DNA of 15,858 nucleotides, from NCBI GenBank assembly GCA_002254765.1, contig NJDV01000029.1:1-15858 (forward strand), read 5' to 3'. Below are positions 1-7,470 of the stretch, in pieces; the first letter of the stretch is position 1; every line of letters begins with the position of its first letter. The DNA is from Thermoplasmatales archaeon ex4484_36 (GTDB taxonomy: Archaea > Thermoplasmatota > Penumbrarchaeia > Penumbrarchaeales > EX4484-36). The notes beneath the pieces are model-generated. The model had not been told where the DNA came from, searched no databases, and saw only the letters and a list, made by a program, of their open reading frames with translations. The translations under genes were made by a program, and so were the position numbers.

Positions 1-2
1 CC

Positions 3-77
3 CTTCAGGAGATAGGGGCGGAGGTGGTGAAGTTCACCTTCACCGATACAGGGCTTGAGACCTGGGTGGTAGATTGA
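3..77 (+). CDS. C-terminal end of an upstream gene (unidentified)
   Basis: An open frame enters from the left edge and ends at TGA 75-77. It encodes about 24 residues ending in LETWVVD. The residues look like ordinary coding sequence (alternating charged and hydrophobic), but the fragment is too short to assign a family. Its stop overlaps a possible TTG start (74-76) of the next gene, so the two are probably co-transcribed. Confidence 0.5.
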   Translation, partial: LQEIGAEVVKFTFTDTGLETWVVD

Positions 78-127
78 GCCATACGGCGGAGGAGGGGGGT
101 GAGACTCCCCTTCTTACCCCAAGGGGG

Positions 128-1079
128 ATGAGGTGCCTCTCGGCAGCGCTTCTTATCATATTTCTCTTAATCACAGCTGGTGTCCTCCTTCTGCCCGGGA
201 TCTTCTGGGACCGCTTTATTTATCCCTACCTCTGGGGACCAGTGCTGGCTGATGCGGGCCTCCCGCAGTGGCAGGATACAACCCTGTGAACACGCTCTTC
301 TACGGCGCTCTCCTCCTTGTTTCCCTCATCCACATACACTTTATTTTCGTCAAGCTGGGAATCAAAATGGGGAACGAGTTCTTTCTGGCCATCTCCCCTG
401 TTCTTCTGGCCGGGCCGCTCCTGAGGGTGCTTGAGGATGCCGGCTTCTTCAGAGCTCCGGCCTCCTACCTTTTCATCTCTCCTCTCATCTACGTCTATCT
501 GGGCTTGATGACGCTTCTTGCAGCGTCCCTGTCAAAAGCTCTTTTAGACACCTCCTACAGGTGGCGAATGTATCTCTCCGCAGTCCCGGCGCTGATAACT
601 CCCGCTCTGTTTCTTATCTTCTCCATTAAGGGGGTGCTCCTCGCCCCCCCGTGGCCCTTTGCTCTGCTTATGGCGGCAGTGGCCATATCTCCCTTCCTGG
701 GGCGGAAGATCCTCACGCACTCTTGAAGTTTTTCAAAGTGCGCTTCTCCGGGAGAGCCCCTCATCCCACAGGGATAAATACCGCCATAATCTTCGGCCAG
801 GCGCTGGACGCCCTGGCTACCGCGTGGGCTGTGGAGCGTCTAGGATATACCGAAAAGCACGTCCTACCCCGCCTGCTCTTCTCCTCAACAGGTACGGCTT
901 TTTCCATGGTACCCCTGAAGGTCTTTCTTGTAGTGGTTGTATTATACTTTTTAGACGTGCGTATGAGGGTGGAAGGGGAAAGATATCCCACCCTCCTCTC
1001 CATAATAAGGCTCTCCATTCTCGTTCTGGGGATAGGACCGGGCTTAAGGGACGTTTTGAGAGCCTCTGTAGGGTTGTGA
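128..1079 (+). pseudogene. DUF63 family multi-pass membrane protein, split by two frameshifts
   Basis: Three consecutive reading frames together make one DUF63-type archaeal membrane protein of unknown function. Frame A (from ATG 128, or TTG 74) gives the first membrane segment and FIYPYLWGPVLADAG. Frame B (open from 253) continues with GYNPVNTLFYG and LRVLEDAGFF, the blocks I associate with DUF63, and runs to a stop at 724-726. Frame C carries the C-terminal part, with INTAIIFGQALDALATAW and EKHVLPRLLF and a final hydrophobic segment, ending at TGA 1077-1079. The A-to-B switch lies between 253 and 289. The B-to-C switch lies before 726, probably after 700 because frame B stays hydrophobic to that point. 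Each switch is what loss of one base (or gain of two) would cause. The total length of about 310 residues is near the expected size. Either the gene is dead or the sequence has two indel errors. Confidence 0.75.
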
Positions 1080-1086
1080 GAGGCCC

Positions 1087-1097
1087 TAAATTTATAT
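1087..1097 (+). promoter_or_regulatory. TATA-like box for the TrmB/ABC operon
   Basis: The AT-rich stretch AAATTTATATG sits about 28 bases before ATG 1121, in a short gap after the preceding gene. That distance fits an archaeal promoter making a leaderless or nearly leaderless mRNA. There is no clear Shine-Dalgarno before the ATG, which agrees. Confidence 0.5.
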
Positions 1098-1120
1098 GTG
1101 GGTAAGGCAATCACAGTTCA

Positions 1121-1864
1121 ATGGAAGATATAGACCTCTTCGGGATAACCAGGGAGGAGCTAAGAAGGGAGATGGCCTCCCTTGTGGCCGATCTCAAAAT
1201 ATTCGGTCTTACCGAGTACGAGACTAGGGCATACCTCGCCCTCCTTGTCCAGGGGGCAAGCGATGCCGAGTCTGTTGCCAAGCTCGCATCCCTCCCCCGT
1301 ACCTCCTCCTACAAGGCGCTGGAGGGTCTGGTGCAAAAGGGCTGGGCCATGGCTACCGAGGGCAGACCCCGGATCTTTCGCCCTGAGCCCCCAGAAATCC
1401 TGCAGGAAATCTACAGCGAAAAGATAAACTCCATCTTTGACCGGTTGAGTACCCTCTCCGAGATGGTGGCGGAGAAAGGGAATCCCCAGCTTATCTTCAC
1501 AATAACAGGAGAAGAGAAGGTTCTCAAGAAGATAGCGGAGCTGATAAAGGGTGCACAGAAGGAGGTCTGGATTTCCACCCCCTCCCTCCTCCTCCTGAAA
1601 AAGAAGATGAGGAGGCTTATAAAACAGGCGGAAAGCAGAGGGGTTAGGATAGTTGTCATAACCTCCCCTGGACAGGGGGAGATCCCCGGGGCAGAGGTGC
1701 ACTACCGTGAGGGGCTCCTCGCCACAGACATAATAGCCGATGGGGATGTGGCCCTCATAGCTGCATCTGATTTTTCTGCCTGCGGTTACACGGACAACCC
1801 ACTTCTCTCCCAGCATCTGGTGAGGTTCCTCCAGATGATGCTGGGGAGTGGAGGTGAGGAATAA
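1121..1864 (+). CDS. TrmB-family transcriptional regulator
   Basis: This 247-residue protein has an N-terminal winged helix at about 24-85 of the TrmB type. It starts with LKIFGLTEYETRAYLALL, has a recognition region SLPRTSSYKALEGLVQKGW, and is followed by a short coiled segment (about 90-118). The C-terminal half (about 125-240) has the alternating strand/helix pattern of the PLD-like domain that often follows this helix in archaea (EVWISTPSLLL, GVRIVVITSPG). TrmB proteins usually repress or activate neighbouring transport or sugar genes by sensing a ligand with the C-terminal half. Here it leads an operon of two ABC exporter modules, so the likely target is its own operon. The ligand cannot be read from the sequence. 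The next gene's ribosome site lies inside its last codons, so expression of the two is coupled. Confidence 0.88.
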   Translation: MEDIDLFGITREELRREMASLVADLKIFGLTEYETRAYLALLVQGASDAESVAKLASLPRTSSYKALEGLVQKGWAMATEGRPRIFRPEPPEILQEIYSEKINSIFDRLSTLSEMVAEKGNPQLIFTITGEEKVLKKIAELIKGAQKEVWISTPSLLLLKKKMRRLIKQAESRGVRIVVITSPGQGEIPGAEVHYREGLLATDIIADGDVALIAASDFSACGYTDNPLLSQHLVRFLQMMLGSGGEE

Positions 1865-1865
1865 T

Positions 1866-2837
1866 ATGACTATGCCTGAGCCTGCGGAGGAAGCCGATGG
1901 GGCGCTGGAGGGGGGTCCCCGGGAGATCTTAAGCGCTGTCAATCTTTGGAAGAGCTACGGTGAGGTGGAAGCCCTCCGCGGACTGACGTTCACTTTCAAG
2001 GGGGGTGTTATGGGACTTCTCGGACCCAATGGGGCTGGGAAGAGCACCTTCATCAAAATCGCCTTAGGTCTTCTGAAGGCGGATGAGGGATCCGTGAAAA
2101 TTCTGGGTAGGGATGTGAGTGACTTCAATAGAGATGTGAAGGGACAGGTGGGCTACATGCCGGAGGGCGAGTGCCTTCCGGAAGCCCTAACCGGCCTTCA
2201 ATTTGTCTATCATATGGGTGTATTATCGGGGCTCCCCCCCAAAGAGGCCTTTCAGAGGGCCCACGCAGTGATGGAATTCGTGGGCATGGGAGAGCAGAGG
2301 TACAGGAAGATATCTTCCTATTCCCTTGGCCTTAAACAGAGGATAAAGCTGGCCCAGGCTATAGTCCACGACCCCATCCTCCTATTCCTTGACGAACCCA
2401 CCTCGGGACTGGACCCCTTTGGGAGGGAGGAGATGCTCTCCCTCATAGAAGAGCTCAAATCGGCCGGAAAGAGCATTGTTCTCTCCACCCACATCCTCAG
2501 GGACGTTGAGAGGGTGGCTGAGGAGGTGGTGGTTCTCAACCGAGGAGTTAAACTTATCCAGAAGAACATGAAGGAGGTAATGAAGAGCGGGGGCTGGGTG
2601 GAGGTTACGGTGGTAGGAGGGACTAGAGAGTTTGTGGAGATGCTGAAGAAGATGGGAATAGAATGCGAGGTCACAGGCTCCAAGATACGTATGGAGCCTC
2701 CAAAAGAGGGAGGACTCTTCCGCCTTATGGAGGTGGCCGAGGAGGCGGGTGTTGTAGTGAGATCTGTAAGGGGCGGGATCAAGGACCTGACGGACCTTTT
2801 CTCCGAACTGATGGAGGAGGGGGGTGGGACGGGATGA
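1866..2837 (+). CDS. ABC-2 type transporter, ATP-binding subunit (first module)
   Basis: This 323-residue ABC ATPase has Walker A GPNGAGKST (53-61), a signature region YSLGLKQR (152-159, with LGLK in place of the usual SGGQ), Walker B ILLFLDEP (171-178) and switch His209 (LSTHIL). A C-terminal extension of about 80 residues after the ATPase core is typical of exporters paired with ABC-2 permeases. I chose ATG 1866 because a perfect GGAGGTGA lies at 1850-1857. A GTG at 1848 is in frame but would overlap that site. The stop overlaps the start of the next gene (ATGA), which is its permease partner. The complex should sit at the cytoplasmic membrane and drive export. The substrate is unknown, with antibiotics, lipids or peptides all possible for this family. 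Confidence 0.9.
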   Translation: MTMPEPAEEADGALEGGPREILSAVNLWKSYGEVEALRGLTFTFKGGVMGLLGPNGAGKSTFIKIALGLLKADEGSVKILGRDVSDFNRDVKGQVGYMPEGECLPEALTGLQFVYHMGVLSGLPPKEAFQRAHAVMEFVGMGEQRYRKISSYSLGLKQRIKLAQAIVHDPILLFLDEPTSGLDPFGREEMLSLIEELKSAGKSIVLSTHILRDVERVAEEVVVLNRGVKLIQKNMKEVMKSGGWVEVTVVGGTREFVEMLKKMGIECEVTGSKIRMEPPKEGGLFRLMEVAEEAGVVVRSVRGGIKDLTDLFSELMEEGGGTG

Positions 2838-3691
2838 GGCTTGATAAGCGGGGCTACGTACCATACAGCGGACCCAGGCTATCCATTCTCAAAAGAGATC
2901 TGACCTACCTCTTTCTCGAAGTCAAGAACATGCTGCTTAAAAAGAGGAGTATTGTGGTTCTAGTTTTCATACTTTTTCTCATGAGCTTCCCTGTTATAAC
3001 ATCGCTCACAATTGGAGAATTCATGTTTGCAGGAATGAAGCAGGAAGAGGTGAACCAAGCCATCCTCTCCCAGTATGTTGAATTTTCCTTCATCATACTC
3101 TTTCTGGGACTTGTCCTCTCCGCTATAACGGTGGCCCCGAGGATATCGGAGGAGGTGAAGGGGGGCCCCCTCCCACTTATACTTTCCAGACCGATAACCC
3201 GGGATGAGTACTTCCTCCTGAAGTTCTCCTCATCTTTCCTTTATATGTTCACCCTGATATGTGTCCCTCCCCTGCTCTCGGTCCTGCTTTTCATGGGCTC
3301 CCTTCCCCCCTCCGTTCATTTCAGCGCCCTTTACGTATTATCCCGCGTTTTGGCTATATACTTAATCTACGCCTTCTTTTTAACAGCTCTTGGTCTCTTC
3401 TCCTCGTCCTTAATGGGGTCCCCCACCTCAGCCAGCCTTTTCACTTTCTTTCTTCCCTGGATCACGGAGTTCGTTGGGGGTATATTGAGGGCCACCCTGG
3501 ATCTGCCGCAAAAATACACTTTGATCTCTTTGATCAGCGGAACCCTTTTGAGGTCCTCCAGCGGATTCGTCGAAAACCTGAAGGGGTCCTCTCTTACCCT
3601 GTGGCATCAGGCCCTCGCCTTGGCAATACTTCTTCCCGTGCTGATGCTCTTCACGGCCTACACCGTCGTGAAGGAGAGGCAGGAGGTGTGA
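2834..3691 (+). CDS. ABC-2 type transporter permease (first module)
   Basis: This 285-residue integral membrane protein starts at an ATGA overlap with the ATPase gene. After a basic cytoplasmic N-terminus there is a first membrane segment at about 39-60, an extracytoplasmic loop, a second segment at about 82-102, the cytoplasmic linker EEVKGGPLPLILSRPITRDE (106-125) that is the hallmark of ABC-2 permeases, then four more hydrophobic segments to a short basic tail ending KERQEV. Six membrane segments is the family norm. It appears intact and should form the pore for the preceding ATPase. Long in-frame extension upstream of 2834 lies inside the ATPase gene and is not real. Confidence 0.85.
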   Translation: MRLDKRGYVPYSGPRLSILKRDLTYLFLEVKNMLLKKRSIVVLVFILFLMSFPVITSLTIGEFMFAGMKQEEVNQAILSQYVEFSFIILFLGLVLSAITVAPRISEEVKGGPLPLILSRPITRDEYFLLKFSSSFLYMFTLICVPPLLSVLLFMGSLPPSVHFSALYVLSRVLAIYLIYAFFLTALGLFSSSLMGSPTSASLFTFFLPWITEFVGGILRATLDLPQKYTLISLISGTLLRSSSGFVENLKGSSLTLWHQALALAILLPVLMLFTAYTVVKERQEV

Positions 3692-3693
3692 GA

Positions 3694-4569
3694 ATGGGCG
3701 AGGTAACCCTCGAGGCGGAGAGGCTCACCAAGTGGTACGGCAACATCATAGGAATCAATGACGTCAATATGAGGATTGGGGGTGGAATCCACGGTCTTCT
3801 GGGGGTTAATGGATCGGGTAAAAGCACTCTGATCAAGATAATAACCGGCATGATGAGACAGAGCAAGGGAAGCATAAGAGTTCTGGGGGAGGAGCCCTGG
3901 GACAACCCCCGCCTCCGAAGAAGAATTGGCTACTGCCCCGAGGGGCCGTCGATGTATGATGAGCTCACTGGGGAGGAGTTTCTACTGAGAAAGGCGCTCT
4001 ACCACGGGCTTTCAATGAGCGAGGCCTTGGCGGAGGTGAAGAGGATCGCCGAAGAAGTTGAACTCACTGACTTCGTTGCAAGGAAATTGAAAGGATACTC
4101 CCGGGGAATGCGACAGCGGCTCAAATTCGCCAACGCCCTCCTGCTGGATCCAGAACTGCTAGTGCTCGACGAGCCGCTCAACGGCACGGACCCCTTTGCC
4201 AGGCTGAGGATGATGGAGGTCATCAGGGAGAGAGCTAGGGGGGGCGCTCACGTTCTCTTTTCATCTCACATTCTCTTCGAGGTGGAGGAGCTGACTGAGA
4301 ACGTGATCGTGCTTCATAAGGGTACCCTGCTTGCTGAGGGCCGGATCTGGGAGATAAGGGCACTGATGGACAAGGTTCCACTTAAGATCTTCTTTAGAAC
4401 CGACCAGCCCTATGAGCTGTCAGAAGCTCTATTGGCCTTCCAGGAGGTGGAGGGGATATTCAAGCACCCCTCGGGAGTTGTCGCCCACGTCCGGAGACCT
4501 CTTGAGTTCTACCCAAAATTCCAGAGATACATATTGGAGGAGAGGCCGGACTCTACCAGAGGGAGGTAG
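3694..4569 (+). CDS. ABC-2 type transporter, ATP-binding subunit (second module), C-terminus apparently cut
   Basis: This 291-residue ABC ATPase starts at ATG 3694, with GGAGGTG at 3682-3688 and the preceding stop at 3689-3691. Walker A is GVNGSGKST (37-45), the signature region is YSRGMRQR (135-142), Walker B is LLVLDEP (155-161) and the switch His is 192 (FSSHIL). The catalytic core is complete. The C-terminal domain is recognisable up to about VRRPLEFYPKFQRYILEE (267-283), where relatives continue for roughly 20-25 more residues. Here it ends at once with RPDSTRGR. In the next frame the DNA at the same place already encodes permease linker sequence, so the end of this gene looks like a deletion junction. 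The ATPase may still fold. Confidence 0.85.
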   Translation: MGEVTLEAERLTKWYGNIIGINDVNMRIGGGIHGLLGVNGSGKSTLIKIITGMMRQSKGSIRVLGEEPWDNPRLRRRIGYCPEGPSMYDELTGEEFLLRKALYHGLSMSEALAEVKRIAEEVELTDFVARKLKGYSRGMRQRLKFANALLLDPELLVLDEPLNGTDPFARLRMMEVIRERARGGAHVLFSSHILFEVEELTENVIVLHKGTLLAEGRIWEIRALMDKVPLKIFFRTDQPYELSEALLAFQEVEGIFKHPSGVVAHVRRPLEFYPKFQRYILEERPDSTRGR

Positions 4570-4589
4570 ATGGAGGAACGGTCCCATAT

Positions 4590-5084
4590 ATGCTGGAGGT
4601 CCCCCTGAAGAGATATCAAATACACTTCTCAAGGTATATAAGTACGGTGATGTTCCAGATGACCTTTGTGGTCCCCTCGCTTCTAATATCTCACCTAGCT
4701 CTGCTTAAGTGGTGGGGCGACAAGATCGGGGAGGGCGGTGGATTGCCCCTTCTTCTGATCATGACTATTGGTGGTATCTTCGCATATACCGCCATCTTCA
4801 CACTCCTCTCCCTCACCATCCCTAAACCGCTTCTTGTATCCTTCATGTACGGCCTGTTCTGGGAATACCTGGTGGGAATTTCCACTTTAAGAATGAAGTC
4901 GCTTACAGTGATGTATTATCTTAAGTCTCTAACCATACGCTCCATTATGAAAGGGGGGACCTACATCGGTGGGGAGAAGTTGGCGGGGGCCGCTGACTCC
5001 TCCTATGCACTCATCTTAGCATCGGTGGTTTTTCTCCTCCTAGGGGCCATTGTGCTAAGCGTGAAGAACTTCGAGAAGATCTAG
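4590..5084 (+). CDS. ABC-2 type permease (second module), N-terminally truncated remnant
   Basis: The 164 residues correspond to the C-terminal half of an ABC-2 permease. About four membrane segments remain (near 22-40, 50-72, 78-95 and 142-160). The frame is open upstream of ATG 4590 to 4506, and reads REVDGGTVPYMLEVPLKR just before and across that ATG. This aligns by eye with EEVKGGPLPLILSRPITR at 106-123 of the first permease. So the cytoplasmic linker is present but everything before it, about 105 residues with the first two membrane segments, is absent, and the ATPase gene ends right there. A deletion of very roughly 400 bases is the simplest explanation. The remnant could be translated from 4590 by coupling, but a working pore is doubtful. 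Confidence 0.65.
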   Translation: MLEVPLKRYQIHFSRYISTVMFQMTFVVPSLLISHLALLKWWGDKIGEGGGLPLLLIMTIGGIFAYTAIFTLLSLTIPKPLLVSFMYGLFWEYLVGISTLRMKSLTVMYYLKSLTIRSIMKGGTYIGGEKLAGAADSSYALILASVVFLLLGAIVLSVKNFEKI

Positions 5085-5275
5085 GAGAGAAGAGAGGCCC
5101 CCATTATTATTATGGTGACCAGAAAGATTATGCAGAGTATTACAAAAAGGTGTACGTGAGGCCCCATCCGCGGATCGTCCATAGCACCTCTTAGTCCCTT
5201 CTCCCTTATAGTTTTCAAGATCTCACCGATGTTGAAAGAGGGAGGCACGAGGTCATCGGTGTTTCTCTGTTGCAT
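5081..5275 (-). CDS. Small single-pass membrane protein
   Basis: This 64-residue protein starts at the ATG at 5275-5273 (minus). The N-terminal part is polar (about 1-38, with an amphipathic stretch IGEILKTIREKGLRG), then GPHVHL, then one membrane segment (about 43-62). The layout of a cytosolic tail with a C-terminal anchor resembles archaeal Sec61-beta in size and shape, but I do not see its usual GLxR/F motif, so I do not assign it. It ends convergently with the truncated permease, the two stops sharing the CTAG at 5081-5084. Upstream on the minus strand an AT-rich ACATAATTAA lies about 25-35 bases before the start, which could be a TATA box. Its discrete TM organisation supports it as a real gene. 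Confidence 0.55.
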   Translation of the reverse strand: MQQRNTDDLVPPSFNIGEILKTIREKGLRGAMDDPRMGPHVHLFVILCIIFLVTIIIMGASLLS

Positions 5276-5434
5276 GGGCAGTGATAAGCCCCCCCCTTAA
5301 TTATGTTTTACGCTCCCATCAGGTCGTAGAGGTGCACCCTCTCATGTGCTTTCTTCTCTAAAAACACCCCCTCCCTTAAGAAATGCTTCCGGAGGCGTGC
5401 CCTGCCAGTGGACGACGGATCGGGGTGAAAATAA

Positions 5435-5443
5435 TTTATATAT
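5435..5443 (+). promoter_or_regulatory. TATA box of the tRNA-Asp gene
   Basis: TTTATATAT lies 26-34 bases before the first base of the tRNA, the usual archaeal spacing, with a purine-rich GTGAAAATAA just upstream that could serve as the BRE. The surrounding DNA is otherwise GC-rich. Confidence 0.65.
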
Positions 5444-5468
5444 CCCCTATCTTTTCCCTAACCCGCCC

Positions 5469-5541
5469 GCCCCGGTGGTGTAGCGGCCTATCATCCGGGC
5501 CTGTCGAGCCCGGGACCCGAGTTCAAATCTCGGCCGGGGCG
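5469..5541 (+). tRNA. tRNA-Asp (anticodon GTC)
   Basis: A full cloverleaf can be drawn. The acceptor stem is GCCCCGG (5469-5475) with CCGGGGC (5534-5540) and discriminator G at 5541. The anticodon stem CGGGC/GCCCG encloses the loop CTGTCGA, with GTC at 5503-5505. The T arm CCGAG TTCAAAT CTCGG follows. The discriminator G and GTC anticodon fit aspartate. The CCA end is not encoded. No intron is seen. Confidence 0.95.
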
Positions 5542-5549
5542 CTGTTCAG

Positions 5550-5642
5550 ATGGACAACATTGCTAGGACAGGATTTGCGCTGGTTGTGGTGGGGGCAATC
5601 CTCATCTATCTTAAGTGGAAGGGTTTCAAGCTTACTGCATAG
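5550..5642 (+). CDS. Possible 30-residue membrane peptide directly behind tRNA-Asp
   Basis: Only 8 bases after the tRNA, an ATG opens a 30-codon frame ending at TAG 5640-5642. It reads MDNIARTGFALVVVGAILIY and then a short basic tail (KWKGFKLTA). That is one membrane helix (about residues 8-20) flanked on the correct side by Lys residues, the pattern of a genuine small membrane protein. No separate promoter or Shine-Dalgarno is evident. If translated, the mRNA would be the trailer released when the tRNA 3' end is cut. A chance frame of this length is possible. Confidence 0.35.
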   Translation: MDNIARTGFALVVVGAILIYLKWKGFKLTA

Positions 5643-5651
5643 TGTGGAGGC

Positions 5652-7466
5652 CTATTCTCGCTCAAGGTCCTCTTTAATTATGTAGCTTCTCTCCTCCTCT
5701 TCTCTCAGCCTGTCCAGAAATCCTTCTATCCTCTTAAGCTGCTCTTTAATCTGTCTGTGATAGTCCTCAGGATCTATTTTTTTATTCTCAAACAGATAAT
5801 TCAGCCCCTCAGCCACCATAAGCGGGTTCCTTATCTTATCCGCTATCTTCTCAAACCTCACCAGGTTTTCCTTCAGCTGTCTATATGCGATCTTCAATCT
5901 TCTTTGGTCTTCTATGTCCCTGATAGCGAATGCCAGATCGTTTGCCATCGCCTGCAGGATTTCGATATCCTCTCCACCCGGCTCATCCACGCCCTCCATG
6001 AAGAGGGCAAGCAGCCCGACGACCTCTCCGCTGTGAAGCATTGGAAGAAGTAGCTCGCAACCCTTTCCGTAGTTCCAGAACCGTTGAAAATGCGGGCACG
6101 GCTCTGGCATTAAACGATTTACAACCACCATCTTGCGAGCATCCAATACACTACTTATATGGGGACAGATATGCTCCAACCCCTTCTCCCAAACATCGCC
6201 AAACAAATCATTTAAAACGTCCGAAGGGTGGGCTGCCATAAGCTTCCATTCACCCCTCTCCTTCACTCCTATCCAGAGACACCTGATTATATCCCCATCG
6301 GATAGGGATTTCACCACGCTCTGACAGAGGTCTTTCTCATCTTCAGCTTTAAGGAGGAGCTTGCTCACCCTGTTAACGCTTTGCAGGACATTTTTCATCA
6401 CAATCCTGTCGGTGATATTCCTAAAGATAAAAATCACGTTTTTACCGGCAGGCGCCCCCTTGGCCTCATAATACCTCCAGATTCCTTTAAACTTGAATCT
6501 GTAAATGAACGACTCCTCCTTCCCAGTCTGGACTTCCTCCACCGCTTTTTGGAGGAAATCAAAGAAATCGGGAGGAAGTGAAGAGGCTCTCTGCTCGGAG
6601 TCCTTCTCTTTCAAAGCGTAGAGAGGGTCATCTATCGGGGCGCTGATATCCACCACTTCCCCTTCGGGGCTCACTTCCAAGAAGATATCGGGCATTGTGC
6701 TTATGGTGGCTTGCAATTTGTTTTTGAATATCTCAAGCCGATCTCGAAGCTCCATCTTCTCCGATATGTCAAAAAATATGATGGCGCCTATTATTTTGTC
6801 CTCTTCCCTCCATGTTGAAAAGGAGAAGGTAGCCCATCCAATCCCACCGCTTTTCTTTTTATACTTGAGGATCTGGGAGGCGCTCATCTCCTCTTTCTCA
6901 ATGTATTTCAAGACGGCTTCAACTTTCACCCTCTCCTCCGGGGGAAAGAGAATGAGGGGACTCAATCCTTGCAGCTCCTCTGCGGAGTAACCCATATGCG
7001 TCTCTACGTAGGGATTTGCAAAGGAGACCCTTCCATTCTCGAGGTATAATATTCCCACCACGGAAGAGGATTCAGCTATTCTGTAATAGGTTCTGAGTTC
7101 ATCTCCCCCCTCCTCCAGACCGGCAGGTGTTGGGGTCGTGTTCAGATATATGATGTGTGCTTTTCTGCCGCCCACCTTAACCCTCCTCGCCCAGAGGGGG
7201 TGGGTCACCACCCCGCTATCCTTGACCGCCTTTACATACATGCTCCCTCTTCCCGCTTCCCTCTTCTCCAGAAAGTCTAGTATTCTCTCCCCCTCACCAC
7301 TGACCAGAAGCGGAAGTCCAGAGAGGTCATAGGCTGTGGGGTCCGCCCACTCATTCCCGATGTACGTTTTGCAGAACTCCTTTGAGGCGGCTAGAATTCT
7401 TCCGTCATCTGCCACCACTGCTGCGGGCCCGGGAAAGAGATTAAGCCACTTAGTGAGATTGCTCAT
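5652..7466 (-). CDS. PAS-PAS-PAS-GAF sensor protein with a histidine-less DHp-like helix and no kinase domain
   Basis: The protein has 604 residues and is probably cytosolic (no membrane segment). A PAS-like domain spans about 8-115, a clear PAS 125-240 (ENGRVSFANPYVETHMGYSAEEL), a third PAS 250-355, and a GAF domain 365-518. A long helical hairpin follows at 520-595. It resembles a histidine kinase dimerisation domain (RFEKIADKIRNPL, 537-549), but the phospho-acceptor His position is Asp543. The chain ends about 55 residues later, so no ATPase domain (N, G1, F, G2 boxes) exists. It therefore cannot be a standard kinase. It may be a ligand or redox-sensing adaptor, or a partner of a separate kinase. 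It lies 4 bases after the response regulator gene, and its ribosome site GGGGTGAGGT overlaps that gene's stop, so the two should be co-translated and functionally linked. Confidence 0.85.
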   Translation of the reverse strand: MSNLTKWLNLFPGPAAVVADDGRILAASKEFCKTYIGNEWADPTAYDLSGLPLLVSGEGERILDFLEKREAGRGSMYVKAVKDSGVVTHPLWARRVKVGGRKAHIIYLNTTPTPAGLEEGGDELRTYYRIAESSSVVGILYLENGRVSFANPYVETHMGYSAEELQGLSPLILFPPEERVKVEAVLKYIEKEEMSASQILKYKKKSGGIGWATFSFSTWREEDKIIGAIIFFDISEKMELRDRLEIFKNKLQATISTMPDIFLEVSPEGEVVDISAPIDDPLYALKEKDSEQRASSLPPDFFDFLQKAVEEVQTGKEESFIYRFKFKGIWRYYEAKGAPAGKNVIFIFRNITDRIVMKNVLQSVNRVSKLLLKAEDEKDLCQSVVKSLSDGDIIRCLWIGVKERGEWKLMAAHPSDVLNDLFGDVWEKGLEHICPHISSVLDARKMVVVNRLMPEPCPHFQRFWNYGKGCELLLPMLHSGEVVGLLALFMEGVDEPGGEDIEILQAMANDLAFAIRDIEDQRRLKIAYRQLKENLVRFEKIADKIRNPLMVAEGLNYLFENKKIDPEDYHRQIKEQLKRIEGFLDRLREEEERSYIIKEDLERE

Positions 7467-7470
7467 GACC

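Noticed and set aside
690..730. Programmed -1 frameshift site in the DUF63 gene
   Set aside because: No convincing X-XXY-YYZ slippery heptamer or following structure at the switch, and a second, unrelated shift exists near 270; indel damage is simpler.
1160..1942. 260-codon open frame on the minus strand
   Set aside because: It lies wholly opposite the TrmB gene, has no family motif or promoter, and its composition is that of an antisense shadow in GC-rich DNA.
3259..3693. Long in-frame N-terminal extension of the second ABC ATPase
   Set aside because: It overlaps the first permease in another frame and has no ABC-family sequence. ATG 3694 has a strong ribosome site and gives the normal N-terminus.
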